A DNA stretch of 64,000 nucleotides, from contig OZ247489.1 in NCBI GenBank assembly GCA_965233535.1, positions 248,001 through 312,000 on the forward strand, given 5' to 3'. How positions within the stretch are numbered: the stretch's first letter is position 1; each line of letters starts with the position of its first letter. This stretch comes from Cytomitobacter sp965233535 (GTDB taxonomy: Bacteria; Pseudomonadota; Alphaproteobacteria; CAJXXZ01; 1604HC). Under the pieces are notes generated by a model. That model was not told the origin of the DNA, did no database searches, and saw nothing but the letters and a program-made list of their open reading frames with translations. Made by a program: the position numbers and the translations under genes. This document shows positions 26,308 to 35,857 of the stretch, in pieces.

Positions 26308-27755
26308 TTTGAATTCCTTTCTGTCCAATTTGTGAACCCAGCATTTTCCTCAATTTTTTTAGCAGCTGAAATTAAGATTTCTTCATTGAATGGCTTACTC
26401 ATTAAGTGTATTCCTAATGGTAAGTTTTGCTTTCCATATCCTATTGGAACTGATATTGCAGGTGATCCTATTAAGTTAGCTAATACCGTAAACACATCTT
26501 CATGATATGCTTCTGATGGATTTTGAAATACACTATCTACTTCAAATGCTTCTCTTGGAGAGCATGGGTAAACTATTAAATCTACATCTTGGAATATGCT
26601 TAAAAATTGCTCTTTTAAGTATTTTCTTGTTTTTAGTCCTAAATCATAACCTTGTGTATAATTTTCTGCAGATAAATTATGAACTCCCATAAATATACGT
26701 CTTCTTACTTCTTCTCCAAAAAGTGCGAAAGTTTTATTATAATTTTTATCAGTATTTGCTCTCTCACCGTAACAAACTCCAGAATATCTAGCTAAGTTTG
26801 ATGCTGCTTCTGATGAAGTCAATAAATAATAAGTAGATAAATATGAATCAAAATCTAATAAAGAAATAGGTTTGACAATAGCTCCTAAATCTCTAAAAAT
26901 ATCTAATGCTTTTTCCCAATTTTGAATAACATGCTTATCTAAGCCTTCCATCCAATTTTGTGGATATCCAATAATTTTGCCCTTTAAAGATTGGTTGGCG
27001 GTTTCTAATGTAGGGATATCTTCAGTACTGGACATTGAATCTTTTGGATCATTACCCATCATATTATCCATCATAATTGCTGCGTCTTTTACGCATCTTG
27101 CAAAAATACCTGCTTGATCAAATGATGATGCATATCCTACCATTCCTTGCCTAGAGCATCGGCCATAAGAAGGTTTGAACCCTACAATTCCACAAAAAGA
27201 AGCTGGCTGTCTGACAGATCCTCCTGTATCACTTCCTAATGCCGCAAAACATGTTTCTGCTGCTACTGCAGATGCACTTCCACCAGAAGATCCACCAGGA
27301 ACTAAATCTTTTCCATTGCTCCATGGGTTAATAGAAGGTCCAAAACAACTTGTCCTATTAGATGAACCCATTGCAAATTCGTCCATATTTAACTTTCCTA
27401 AACAAATTGCACCTTCATTCCAAAGTTTTTTAGTAACATGTGATTCAAATGGAGCAACAAAATTCTCAAGCACTTTTGAACAAGCTGTCATTCTTTCGCC
27501 TTTAACGCAGTACAAATCTTTAACCCCAATTGGAATTCCTTCTAAGTTTCTTGCATTCCCAGATTTGATTCTTTTCCAACTCTCTTCTGCTTGTTTGAAA
27601 GCTAAATCTTTGGTTAATGTGATAAAGTTATTTAATTTTGCATGCTTTTCGATTTGATCATATGCTTCACTAACTAACGTAAGAGGTGATATTTCTCCCT
27701 TTTTCAATAAATCCTTAATTTCATGTAACTTTAAATGGTTCGGGTTATTTGTCAT
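26304..27755 (-). CDS. gatA: Asp/Glu-tRNA amidotransferase subunit A
   Basis: 483 residues from the ATG at 27755, which has GGAG eight bases upstream; an in-frame ATG at 27767 is the alternative. The amidase signature is complete: catalytic Lys in GIPIGVKDLYC, the Ser-cisSer pair in GGSSGGSASAVA and nucleophile Ser in GSDTGGSVRQPASFCG. It releases ammonia from glutamine for the GatB reaction. The start lies inside the 3' end of gatC and the stop overlaps gatB, so translation of all three is coupled. Confidence 0.97.
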   Translation of the reverse strand: MTNNPNHLKLHEIKDLLKKGEISPLTLVSEAYDQIEKHAKLNNFITLTKDLAFKQAEESWKRIKSGNARNLEGIPIGVKDLYCVKGERMTACSKVLENFVAPFESHVTKKLWNEGAICLGKLNMDEFAMGSSNRTSCFGPSINPWSNGKDLVPGGSSGGSASAVAAETCFAALGSDTGGSVRQPASFCGIVGFKPSYGRCSRQGMVGYASSFDQAGIFARCVKDAAIMMDNMMGNDPKDSMSSTEDIPTLETANQSLKGKIIGYPQNWMEGLDKHVIQNWEKALDIFRDLGAIVKPISLLDFDSYLSTYYLLTSSEAASNLARYSGVCYGERANTDKNYNKTFALFGEEVRRRIFMGVHNLSAENYTQGYDLGLKTRKYLKEQFLSIFQDVDLIVYPCSPREAFEVDSVFQNPSEAYHEDVFTVLANLIGSPAISVPIGYGKQNLPLGIHLMSKPFNEEILISAAKKIEENAGFTNWTERNSK

Positions 27756-28023
27756 CGATAACTCCATCTACTACAAACATATTATCCTGATGTGACTTTG
27801 CATTAAGCATAGGATTAAATCCTTTTTCTATCATATTAACAGAAATGTCTTTTCTAAGTTCCGACATATTATATTTATATAGCTCTCCATCTGTTTGACC
27901 AATTTTTTGCATTTTCCCTATTAGCGCCATTATGTTTTCTAAATCCGCTGAAAGTTGGTTGAATTGGTTCTCATCTACTTTGATTTTTAAGATGTCTGAT
28001 ATTTTTTTAATTTGACATGGCAT
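27745..28023 (-). CDS. gatC: Asp/Glu-tRNA amidotransferase subunit C
   Basis: 92 residues from ATG 28023; the frame runs five codons further up to a TTG, but that TTG is next to the -10 box of the promoter. Small helical protein with the family pattern IKKISDILKIKV...LENIMALIGKMQKI and the C-terminal DNMFVVDGVIDDK. It stabilises the GatA-GatB complex. First gene of the gatCAB operon. Confidence 0.93.
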   Translation of the reverse strand: MPCQIKKISDILKIKVDENQFNQLSADLENIMALIGKMQKIGQTDGELYKYNMSELRKDISVNMIEKGFNPMLNAKSHQDNMFVVDGVIDDK

Positions 28024-28029
28024 AAAAGT

Positions 28030-28058
28030 AAAATACAATTTTTATGTGATTTAAACAA
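28030..28058 (-). promoter_or_regulatory. gatCAB promoter, leaderless type
   Basis: Minus strand TTGTTT (28053-28058), 17 bases, TATTTT (28030-28035), six bases to the gatC ATG; no Shine-Dalgarno. Confidence 0.5.
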
Positions 28059-28338
28059 TCTATTGTGAAAAACACACTGTATTCTGTTAATTGAAAATTA
28101 ATATATGAAACATATTTCGTAGTGATGTTTTTTGTTGAATTTATAAGGCGATGATTTTTTTGAAGTCATGTTTGAGTAATGTTGAAGTGTAGATTAGTCA
28201 TGCTTGGTCGAAGATGCAAAAGTGCTTCAAAAGTTATTGTCATAAAAAGCGTAATCAGATTGATTTTCTGTTTTTTTTAAAATAGAATTAAAGTATTCGC
28301 TATTAGCGTGAAATACAATATAGAGAGGTATTATTAAT
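28059..28338 (+). promoter_or_regulatory. Upstream region of the outer-membrane protein gene
   Basis: A non-coding divergent region. It holds a small stem (CAGA/TCTG at about 28258-28270) running into eight Ts (28271-28278), which could end a short upstream transcript, and a perfect dyad CGCTA-T-TAGCG (28298-28308) just ahead of a TACAAT hexamer (28314-28319). GAGAGG before the ATG is the probable Shine-Dalgarno of the downstream gene. Functions are inferred. Confidence 0.4.
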
Positions 28339-29286
28339 ATGTACAAAAAAATATTAGTAGCTGCAAGTGCTTTGCTTTTAAATAACATTCAATCATCAAG
28401 TTTGAAGTTTGCTGTTGCTGCTGGTCCAGTGGCTAGATTTGGAAATTATAAAATCAAAGGTTTTGATACAAAACATGATGGAGATTTTCAATTAGCTGGA
28501 AAAACAATTGGAAGTTCAAAAGATAAAGAGCAAGATTTTACGCTAAAAAGTAAAACAGGTTACTTTGCAGGTAGATTCTCTGCTCACGTTGGTGCATTAA
28601 GTGTTGCTGGTGCAGATGTTTTTGCTAGAGTATTTGCTGATTTTGGAAATCACAAATCTTATCTTAATGATAAACATACATTAATAAAAGGTAGTGGCGG
28701 TAGTGGTAATTCAACTGGTAATGCTGGTGGAGGTGTAACTCCTGTAATTGACAATAGTGGCAACAATGGCGGTGGAAATGGTGGCAACAATGATGATGCA
28801 ATTAAAGCTGCTGCTATGGTTAGTGGAAAAGAAGGGGAAAAACCTACTAATGTTGGTTCTGACACACATAAAGCTTCATCAATTCTAGAGCGTCAAAACA
28901 TATGGCGCGTGGGTTTTGGTCCAGAAGCTACTTTCTGTGTTTCAGATTCTATGAACTTGTCAGTATCTGCTGGTCCTTTGTTTGCAAACTTAAAGCAAAC
29001 TTTGACAACTGAGGCTTCATCATACAGCAAAAGCTGTGTTCAATACGGTGGTTTTGTTTCTGTAATCGGACGTATGTTCTTTGGTGAAGAAAATAACTTC
29101 TTTGCATATGGAGAAGCAATGGGAACTTTTCTTGCTTCAAAAGATCTAAAATCTGAGAAAGTCACTTTGTCAGGAGCTATATCAGGAGGTAGTGCTCACT
29201 CAGAAACTACAGACATTACATTTAAACATGCTAAATCATTCGGCGGTAATGTATCTGTTGGTGTAGGTTACTATCACCACGCTTAA
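28339..29286 (+). CDS. Putative outer-membrane beta-barrel surface protein
   Basis: 315 residues. Signal peptide MYKKILVAASALLLNNIQS. The mature protein alternates glycine-rich amphipathic strands (KFAVAAGPVARFGNYKI, TGYFAGRFSAHVGALSVAG, NIWRVGFGPEATFCVSD, SFGGNVSVGVGYYHHA) as in small Rickettsiales outer-membrane barrels. A Gly/Asn/Ser insertion at about residues 115-150 (SGGSGNSTGNAGGG and NNGGGNGGNNDD) interrupts the barrel and may be a surface loop. The last residues are YYHHA rather than the aromatic end usual for barrels, so the assignment is tentative. Stand-alone gene with its own promoter, Shine-Dalgarno and terminator, and relatively balanced codon use, consistent with strong expression. 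Confidence 0.55.
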   Translation: MYKKILVAASALLLNNIQSSSLKFAVAAGPVARFGNYKIKGFDTKHDGDFQLAGKTIGSSKDKEQDFTLKSKTGYFAGRFSAHVGALSVAGADVFARVFADFGNHKSYLNDKHTLIKGSGGSGNSTGNAGGGVTPVIDNSGNNGGGNGGNNDDAIKAAAMVSGKEGEKPTNVGSDTHKASSILERQNIWRVGFGPEATFCVSDSMNLSVSAGPLFANLKQTLTTEASSYSKSCVQYGGFVSVIGRMFFGEENNFFAYGEAMGTFLASKDLKSEKVTLSGAISGGSAHSETTDITFKHAKSFGGNVSVGVGYYHHA

Positions 29287-29305
29287 TTTCATTTACTGAA
29301 ATTTT
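29287..29305 (+). terminator. Candidate terminator after the outer-membrane protein gene
   Basis: TTTCA (29287-29291) pairs with TGAAA (29297-29301) and is followed by TTTT. Short, weak stem directly after the stop codon. Confidence 0.35.
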
Positions 29306-29621
29306 CACAAATTTATATTGATTACTAATATTTTCAATATCCCCTTTCTTTTAAGTTTTCCTCTTAGTGGGTCAATTTATTATTTTATTAAACTAAGTAA
29401 TTATTTAATTTTAAAACTCGTTTTATATTTTATTTACATTAAATCAAATACTATATAAATTAGTTTGATAGAATGTATAAATATATGTTTTTACACTGTT
29501 CGATATGTATTAGATTATATATTGTAAAGTAATAAGCAAAACTATTAAAGCTTAATCACTGTTAATAAAAAGCATTTGTTTTTATAGGGAAGTTATGTTT
29601 CTTAAAAGTATTTAGTTGGAT
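29306..29621. other. Non-coding gap
   Basis: About 315 very AT-rich bases between convergent genes. No open frame, tRNA or clear repeat seen. Confidence 0.5.
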
Positions 29622-30260
29622 TTAAAATTGATCAGAAGTGTGATCTTTTGACAAAGGTTTAATGCTTTTAAAATAATTAACAACTTCTTGGATTCCTTTT
29701 TTACTTTTAGAGGATACTTGAAAAACACTCTTAATTTCTTTAGCATCTCTTTTATCTATTTTAGTAGCTATAACCTTAAATAATATATTTTGCTTAATGA
29801 CATAATTAATGACTTCTTTATCAATATCCATAATGCCTCTTCTAGCATCAATTAAAATATACAATTCATCTACTCTGTTTTTTTCAAAATACAAGCTAAC
29901 CATTGTTGAAATTAAACCTTGTTGTTTTTTACTTAAATTTGCATACCCGTATCCAGGCAAGTCAATCAAAGTTAAATTATGAAAAGGGTACCATCCAATC
30001 CATTTTGTACAGCCAGGGCTTTTTGAAACTCTAGATGTTTTATTGCCGAAAATTGCGTTTAAAAGTGAAGATTTACCAACATTAGATCGCCCTATAAATG
30101 CAATTTCATACTTTGTTTTAGTTGGCAATTGATCAACAAAATATGTTTTAAAAGTATCATTTTTCATCTCCTTTTTAAAAGGTGTTGTTTTTACTTCAGT
30201 GTCCATATTATCTTCAGTGTTATATCTATTATTTGAAGTTGTGTTTGTTTTTATGTTCAT
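29622..30260 (-). CDS. engB: Ribosome-biogenesis GTPase EngB/YsxC
   Basis: 212 residues. GTPase motifs: G1 GRSNVGKSSLLN, G2 region SPGCTKWIG, G3 DLPGYGYANLS, G4 ATKIDKRD. The family-typical IDARRGIMDIDKEVI follows G3. It acts in 50S subunit assembly. About 55 residues precede the GTPase core; the ATG at 30260 overlaps the alaS stop by four bases, and Met codons at residues 19 and 32 could be used instead. Confidence 0.93.
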   Translation of the reverse strand: MNIKTNTTSNNRYNTEDNMDTEVKTTPFKKEMKNDTFKTYFVDQLPTKTKYEIAFIGRSNVGKSSLLNAIFGNKTSRVSKSPGCTKWIGWYPFHNLTLIDLPGYGYANLSKKQQGLISTMVSLYFEKNRVDELYILIDARRGIMDIDKEVINYVIKQNILFKVIATKIDKRDAKEIKSVFQVSSKSKKGIQEVVNYFKSIKPLSKDHTSDQF

Positions 30261-32608
30261 ATTGTCTTTCGTATTATATCTATAATTTGCTTAAAGTCGA
30301 ACTCATTAATACTGCCTTGTGCAATATTATTTCTACCACCACCTTGAGCTCCAAGTTTGGATAGTATGTTTTGGGCTGTTCCAACTTGAGGAATCAAGTT
30401 ATCTTTGACTCTTAAAAAAACAGAATTCTTTTTAGCTATATTAACCAAAATAACTATATCGTGCTCTTGAATATAAGTATCACTTTTGCTTAATAAATAC
30501 TTTGTGTCTGCATTGTTATACTCTTGAAGTAAAATGTTATAAGAAGATTGCTTGATATTCTCACTTGCAATACAAATTGGTTTCTTTGCACTTTTTTGAA
30601 TTTTTTTAGTTTCTACGCTTTTGTTAGTATGATTTTTAGCAGCTAAACCACAAATAGCTTCAATTCTTTTTACACCGGCAGCAACACTTTTATGACTCTT
30701 AATAAAAAACTGTCCAATTTCTGAAGTGTTTTTCACATGTGTTCCACAGCATAATTCTGTTGAAATATCACCAATCTGAAGTACTCTGACTTTTTGAGGA
30801 TAATTTTTTTCTGTGAGTAATGCTCCAGTTTTTAAAGCATCTTCATAACTCATAAGTGTAGTTGTAACTGCTAATTTGCTTTGAATTGCTTTATTAACCT
30901 GAGACTCGATTTCATCAAGTGTTTTTTTATCTATTAAATTTTGCATTGAAAAATCAAATCGCAAAGAATCTTCTTTTACACTTGACCCTTTTTGCAACAC
31001 AGAATCTCCGAATTTTTGACGTAATATTGCAAGTAAAATATGAGTTGCGCTATGATGTTGTTTTAATCCTTTACGCTTTTCAGAGTTGATAGTTGCACTT
31101 CCTTTTCCAATTGAAATAAATCCTTTAATACATTTTCCTATATGCCATATTTCATTGTTTTCTTTTTGAATATCCTCTACTTCAAAGGTGCCATTTTCAG
31201 TGGTAATGAACCCTGTATCATTTTTTTGCCCACCAGCTTCAACATAAAATGGAGTCTTATCTAACAACATAAACCCAGATTCTTGTTCTTTAATGATGCT
31301 GTTTTGACATTCAAGAATTTCACATTCTGCAGACTCATATTCATATCCAACAAATTCTGTATTTCTATTAGAAGATTGAATATGATGTTTTTTCAACTTT
31401 GAAATATTTTTTTGCTTTAACATGCATTGTGTGAATTTATCAAAATCATATTTTATTTTATGCTCACGTAGAATTTCAAATGCAATATCATATGGGAACC
31501 CATGAGTGTCATATAATTCAAAAATTTTGGTTTCAGTAATTATGTTTTTGGCAATCATATGATTTAATCTTTCGAGTCCATTGTGATATACAGTCAGAAA
31601 CTGCTGTTTCTCTTCAGAAAATATGTTCAAGATTTTTTCTTTGTTTTCAGATAGAGTAGGGTAGCTCTCTGACATATTAGTTATTATGTAATCAATGCAT
31701 AATTCCACAGAATTGTTGTTTACAGACCTTCTGACTGCTCTTCGGATTATTTTTCTCAATATATATCCAACTCCGTCTGCACTAGGTGTGACGCCATCAT
31801 CTATCATAAAAGTTATTGCTCTACTATGATCAGCTATAACTCGATTGTTAATATTGCTTGTATCATTTTTACTGATTATATTGATCATGTTTTTGAAAAA
31901 TGGAGCTTCATAATTATCATTTGTACCACTTATCAAAGCTTCTAGTCTTTCAAGTCCCATTCCAGCATCTACACATGGTTTAGCAAGTGGTCTTTTGATT
32001 CCATTCTCTACGGTATCTGTCATGAATACTATATTCCATATTTCTACAAACCTATCTCCAGTATGGAAGTCACCCTCTATATGCTTTCCATGGTCATAGA
32101 AAATTTCTGTACATACTCCACAAGGACCTTCTTCGCCAGAGCTCCATATGTTTTCAGTTTCATTAATTATGTTTTCTTCCAAAATACCTATTGAGAGCCA
32201 TATTTTCTTAGATTCTTGATCAGAAGGGTGGATAGTAATGTATAGCTTGTCTTTTGGGATATTTAGGCCATTAGTAAGGAAATCCCAAGCCATGTTAATC
32301 GCTTCTTCTTTGAAATAATCTCCAAAAGAAAAGTTTCCTAACATTTCAAAAAAAGTATGATGTCGCTTTGTATATCCCACTTCATCTAAATCATTATGTT
32401 TTCCACCCGCTCTAATGCATTTTTGCGCATTAGCTATTCTGCTGTGAGGAGGTTCCATAGTCCCTAAAAACATTCTTTTCATAGGTGCCATTCCTGCATT
32501 AATTAAAAGAAGAGATGGATCATTTTGTGGAATCAATGAATAAGATGGAATTATTAAATGATTATGTGATTTGAAATGATTTAAAAATTGTTTTTTTACG
32601 AAGCTCAT
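30257..32608 (-). CDS. alaS: Alanyl-tRNA synthetase
   Basis: 783 residues from ATG 32608 (MSFVKKQFLNHFKSHNH); six codons of open frame upstream overlap a promoter-like region. Class II catalytic core: INAGMAPMKRMFLG, GKHNDLDEVGYTKRHHTFFEMLGNFSFGDY split over residues 70-105, DAGMGLERLEAL (motif 3). Editing domain: HSATHILLAIL and CCGTHVKNTSEIGQF. The C-Ala end with GAQGGGRNNIAQGS is present. It is about 90 residues shorter than usual, mostly between the editing domain and the C-Ala domain. It charges and proofreads tRNA-Ala. Confidence 0.96.
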   Translation of the reverse strand: MSFVKKQFLNHFKSHNHLIIPSYSLIPQNDPSLLLINAGMAPMKRMFLGTMEPPHSRIANAQKCIRAGGKHNDLDEVGYTKRHHTFFEMLGNFSFGDYFKEEAINMAWDFLTNGLNIPKDKLYITIHPSDQESKKIWLSIGILEENIINETENIWSSGEEGPCGVCTEIFYDHGKHIEGDFHTGDRFVEIWNIVFMTDTVENGIKRPLAKPCVDAGMGLERLEALISGTNDNYEAPFFKNMINIISKNDTSNINNRVIADHSRAITFMIDDGVTPSADGVGYILRKIIRRAVRRSVNNNSVELCIDYIITNMSESYPTLSENKEKILNIFSEEKQQFLTVYHNGLERLNHMIAKNIITETKIFELYDTHGFPYDIAFEILREHKIKYDFDKFTQCMLKQKNISKLKKHHIQSSNRNTEFVGYEYESAECEILECQNSIIKEQESGFMLLDKTPFYVEAGGQKNDTGFITTENGTFEVEDIQKENNEIWHIGKCIKGFISIGKGSATINSEKRKGLKQHHSATHILLAILRQKFGDSVLQKGSSVKEDSLRFDFSMQNLIDKKTLDEIESQVNKAIQSKLAVTTTLMSYEDALKTGALLTEKNYPQKVRVLQIGDISTELCCGTHVKNTSEIGQFFIKSHKSVAAGVKRIEAICGLAAKNHTNKSVETKKIQKSAKKPICIASENIKQSSYNILLQEYNNADTKYLLSKSDTYIQEHDIVILVNIAKKNSVFLRVKDNLIPQVGTAQNILSKLGAQGGGRNNIAQGSINEFDFKQIIDIIRKTI

Positions 32609-32667
32609 TGAGCTTATTTTATACAAAAATCAAGTAAAAATATATAATGTCTAATTTATTAACTATG

Positions 32668-33285
32668 TTATTGAGATGAAATGACTTTGGCAACCATCAA
32701 TACACCGTCAATCATGAATTGAGATCCAAGTGCTAATAAGATAGTTCCGAAGAAGATACTAAGCATTCTAATATATGTGCTATTTAACTTACTTCCAAAT
32801 CTGTTTCCTATGTTTAACATTATGTAAGTAGCATATATTCCTAATCCAATTCCAATAACTGTGTATAGCAATTGGCAAGGGCTTTTCAAACTTTTAAACA
32901 TGAATAATACAGTAGTAAACACTCCTGGTCCTGCTATAATTGGAACTCCGATTGGAAAGAAATGTAAATCAGCTTTCTCTGATTTAGTGTTGTCTATAGA
33001 GTGTCCTACAATCATTTCATATGCAGATGGGCAAACTAATAATGCTCCAGTAATTTTCATTGCAGCCATCGTTACATTCAAACCGCTTAATATAAATTGC
33101 CCAACCACTGCAAAAACAACTATTGCAGCAGTAGCCACAAATATGGATTTTTTAATTGTGATTTTCCTTTGTTTGTATGTCATATGTGGGGTAAAGGAAA
33201 TTACAATCCACATGTTCATTAATGAATTCAACATAAAAAATATGGAAATAAATGAATCTAAAATAATTTTAAAATTACATATCAT
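32668..33285 (-). CDS. MarC-family integral membrane protein
   Basis: 205 residues, six hydrophobic segments. The family motif around GVPIIAGPGVFTTVLFM and the first-helix region IFFMLNSLMNMWIVISFTPH fit the MarC/UPF0056 family, together with KITGALLVCPSAYEMIVG. The biochemical role of this family is not established. It sits between ctrA and alaS on the same strand, with 59 bases to alaS. Confidence 0.75.
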   Translation of the reverse strand: MICNFKIILDSFISIFFMLNSLMNMWIVISFTPHMTYKQRKITIKKSIFVATAAIVVFAVVGQFILSGLNVTMAAMKITGALLVCPSAYEMIVGHSIDNTKSEKADLHFFPIGVPIIAGPGVFTTVLFMFKSLKSPCQLLYTVIGIGLGIYATYIMLNIGNRFGSKLNSTYIRMLSIFFGTILLALGSQFMIDGVLMVAKVISSQ

Positions 33286-33353
33286 AATGGTCCATGCTAC
33301 CAGGTTGATGAGAGAAGGTCAAATTAACAAGGTATTTTGAATGCTCAAATTGT

Positions 33354-34181
33354 TTATAATTTGCTTATTTTTGTTCTGTAATTTTCTTCTGAATATTCAG
33401 AATCTTTAATGTTTTTATCTACAACTTTTCTTCTAAATGGATCTTCTTTATTCAGTTTGTTTTGAACATCATCATGATTTTCTTCAGACTTATTTCTCAA
33501 AACTAACTTGTATCCTCTTCCCCATACAGTTTCTATTTCAGGAATGTTTTCTTCATCACCTTGTAATGCAGCTTTGATTTTAGATCTTAATTTGCATATG
33601 AAAACATCAACAATTTTTTTAGTTGGTTCATCACAATCTGAATCATATAAATGATCTAGGAATGCATCTTTGTTTAGAACTGCACCCTTTCTTCTAGCTA
33701 ACAATTCAAGCATGTTATATTCTTTTTTGGTTAAGCTCAAATAATTATTATCTACAGATGCGGTTTTTTGTTGTAGATTAATTGACAATCTGCCAATTTT
33801 CAAAACAGACGATGAATATCCATTAGATCTCCTGATTACTGCATTTACTCTTGCTAATAATTCTTGTTTATCAAATGGTTTTGCAATGTAGTCATCAGCT
33901 CCAGTACTTAGTGCTTTGATTTTGTAGTTAGGGTCAGACATGCAAGATAATATTAATACAGGAGTTTTGATATCACATGCACGCAATCTACTTAATAGCT
34001 CAGCTCCAGAAAAATCTGGCAATATCATATCAAGAATAATTGCATCATATTCACATAATCTTGCAGCTTCAAATCCATCATTACCATTGATTTCATGTTC
34101 ACAGATAATTCCTTGTGATTTCAACATTGTGCTAATAACTGCTGCTACAGCCTTATCATCCTCTATAAGCAGAATTTTCAT
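33354..34181 (-). CDS. ctrA: CtrA-type response regulator
   Basis: 275 residues. The receiver domain (1-118) has the acidic pair in MKILLIEDDKAV, phospho-acceptor Asp in DAIILDMILPDFSG and Lys in DDYIAKPFDKQEL. The OmpR-type winged helix has LSLTKKEYNMLELLARRKGAVLN (split) and IVDVFICKLRSKI with ETVWGRGYKLVLR, the sequence pattern of CtrA. In alphaproteobacteria CtrA controls cell cycle and envelope genes. About 40 charged, low-complexity residues follow the DNA-binding domain. AGGAG ten bases before ATG is a clear Shine-Dalgarno. No cognate kinase or phosphotransferase is in the window. Confidence 0.9.
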   Translation of the reverse strand: MKILLIEDDKAVAAVISTMLKSQGIICEHEINGNDGFEAARLCEYDAIILDMILPDFSGAELLSRLRACDIKTPVLILSCMSDPNYKIKALSTGADDYIAKPFDKQELLARVNAVIRRSNGYSSSVLKIGRLSINLQQKTASVDNNYLSLTKKEYNMLELLARRKGAVLNKDAFLDHLYDSDCDEPTKKIVDVFICKLRSKIKAALQGDEENIPEIETVWGRGYKLVLRNKSEENHDDVQNKLNKEDPFRRKVVDKNIKDSEYSEENYRTKISKL

Positions 34182-34334
34182 AGAATTGTTCTCCTGTCAT
34201 TCATTAATATAGAATATCTTTAGATAAAAAAGTAAAGAATCTATCAATAATCTCTAAATATTTTGAATTATATTATTTTTTTTCAAAATAGTCAGCCTTG
34301 TGTTTTTATATTTTATGTGGGTCAATCTAATTAA

Positions 34335-34406
34335 GCCGTTGTAGCTCAGTGGTAGAGCGTTCCCTTGGTAAGGGAGAGGTCGAGAGTCCGATTCTCTTCA
34401 ACGGCA
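34335..34406 (+). tRNA. tRNA-Thr (anticodon GGU)
   Basis: Acceptor GCCGTTG/CAACGGC, anticodon loop TTGGTAA with GGT between arms TCCC and GGGA, T-loop TCCGATT, discriminator A. CCA is not encoded. Confidence 0.93.
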
Positions 34407-34834
34407 TTAGATTTTTCTATTATACTTTCTACTTAATATAATGAATAGTATTGATTTAACAAACATGAATTCCACATTCTGTTATTGATTATTAATTGAT
34501 TGCTTAATATGCTCTGAAAATTACTTTCAAAGTGTAGGTGAGTTTGTTTTGTTTCTATGATTTTCCACAAAAATTTAAATAATAATAAAAATATTATTCT
34601 GGCTGTTTTTTTACTTTGAATTCAAAAATATTATTCAAATTATAAAATTTATTAAGCTTTTTTGCTTGTATAATTAAAAATTATTAATATAAATGTAGAT
34701 TTTTCTGAGCTTGTTAATTGAATTGATAGCTTTATGTTGACTTGAAAGTTAGACCCAACATGTAGTAAAATTTAACTCTAAATATTGAGTGGCACGTGAG
34801 GGTTTTGTTTTTTTATAAATATGCATATGTTGCT
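34407..34834. other. Non-coding gap between tRNA-Thr and fabH
   Basis: About 430 AT-rich bases with no coding frame. Notable only for a TTGACT hexamer near 34738 and a GGCACGTGAGGG block with a CACGTG palindrome near 34790, ahead of a T-run. I cannot assign a function. Confidence 0.4.
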
Positions 34835-35731
34835 TTATACACGAATGCATATGCTGTTTCCCCTAAATCCAGCTCCAAATGCACTTAATAGAACCGTGTC
34901 TCCAGGTTTTAGCTTGTTATAAGAAGCGTGCAGGGCGATCGGAATAGAGGCTGCTGATGTATTTCCATATTGTGTTCCATTATAAAATAAAATTTCATTG
35001 CTTAAGTTTGTGTTTTTCAAAACTTTCTCTATGATTCTTATATTAGCTTGATGAGGAACAAACCAATCTACATTTCCAACATGCTTTATTACATTGTTGA
35101 TGTCTTCTGTGAAGCTTGTTACCGCTTGTTTAAAGACCTCTGATCCAATCATATTAATACTGTTGTTATTTGTATTCAAGCACTCACTCTTTCCAATGCT
35201 TTTTGATGAGCTAAATAGCTTTTCTCCATATTGATTAGTAAGCAACATCGCTCCAGCTCCATCTCCAAATAAAACTGCTGTAGATCGATCTTCCCAATTA
35301 ATTAATTTGCTCATTGTTTCTGATCCAATGACTAATGCTTCAGTTGGCTCGTCAAAATCTTTTAAATACTGAAGTGCTATGTCTGTTGCCTGCACAAACC
35401 CATTACATGCATCATGAATGTCAAAACACATTACATTAGATGGTAATCCTAATTTTTCATGTACATATGATGCGCATGATGGAAATGCAATGTCAGGAGT
35501 AGAGGTTGCAACTATAATAATTCGTAGATTTGTGAATTTCATATTTTTAACAGCGTCATACGCCATAGAATAAGTTGTTTCACCTTCAGCAATGTGGCGC
35601 TTTTCTATACCTGTTCTTGTGTGAATCCATTCATGAGTAGTGTCAAGTTTTTTTTCTAAATCATGATTATGTACAGACTTAGCTGGAATTTTAATTCCTG
35701 TATCGCATATCATCATATTTTTCATATTCAT
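34835..35731 (-). CDS. fabH: Beta-ketoacyl-ACP synthase III
   Basis: 298 residues, slightly short for FabH (about 317-325). Catalytic triad visible: Cys in FDIHDACNGFVQA, His in DWFVPHQANIRI and Asn in QYGNTSAASIPIA. It condenses acetyl-CoA with malonyl-ACP to begin fatty acid synthesis. Third gene of rpmF-plsX-fabH, a conserved bacterial cluster. The 226 bases separating it from plsX contain decayed copies of the fabH 5' end and the plsX 3' end, so the present spacing results from a duplication. Confidence 0.94.
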   Translation of the reverse strand: MNMKNMMICDTGIKIPAKSVHNHDLEKKLDTTHEWIHTRTGIEKRHIAEGETTYSMAYDAVKNMKFTNLRIIIVATSTPDIAFPSCASYVHEKLGLPSNVMCFDIHDACNGFVQATDIALQYLKDFDEPTEALVIGSETMSKLINWEDRSTAVLFGDGAGAMLLTNQYGEKLFSSSKSIGKSECLNTNNNSINMIGSEVFKQAVTSFTEDINNVIKHVGNVDWFVPHQANIRIIEKVLKNTNLSNEILFYNGTQYGNTSAASIPIALHASYNKLKPGDTVLLSAFGAGFRGNSICIRV

Positions 35732-35734
35732 TTA

Positions 35735-35800
35735 TTATAATTCATTTGTGAAAAAGTCAGTAGACTTAAGTTTGGTTTTTAGATAATGACGATTTTTAAC
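35735..35800 (-). pseudogene. Remnant of a second plsX 3' end
   Basis: Immediately upstream of fabH the minus strand reads LKSTDFFTNEL-stop, aligned with the true plsX C-terminus LESTDFSTNES-stop at 35958. The similarity continues upstream (TCGTCATTATCTAAAAACC against the plsX sequence CAATGATTTAAGAAGC) to about 35800 and then fades. Confidence 0.7.
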
Positions 35801-35857
35801 TGAATTGTATGCGGTGCACAGAATACAACATGGTATTTTGATACATCTGCTGGTTAA

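Noticed and set aside
32861..33340. A 159-codon plus-strand open frame across marC
   Set aside because: Shadow of the minus-strand membrane protein, which has family motifs; the plus frame has none.
34407..34834. 4.5S RNA, tmRNA or RNase P RNA in the larger gaps
   Set aside because: None of their conserved core sequences could be found here or in the gaps at 21874, 28059, 29306 and 50038.
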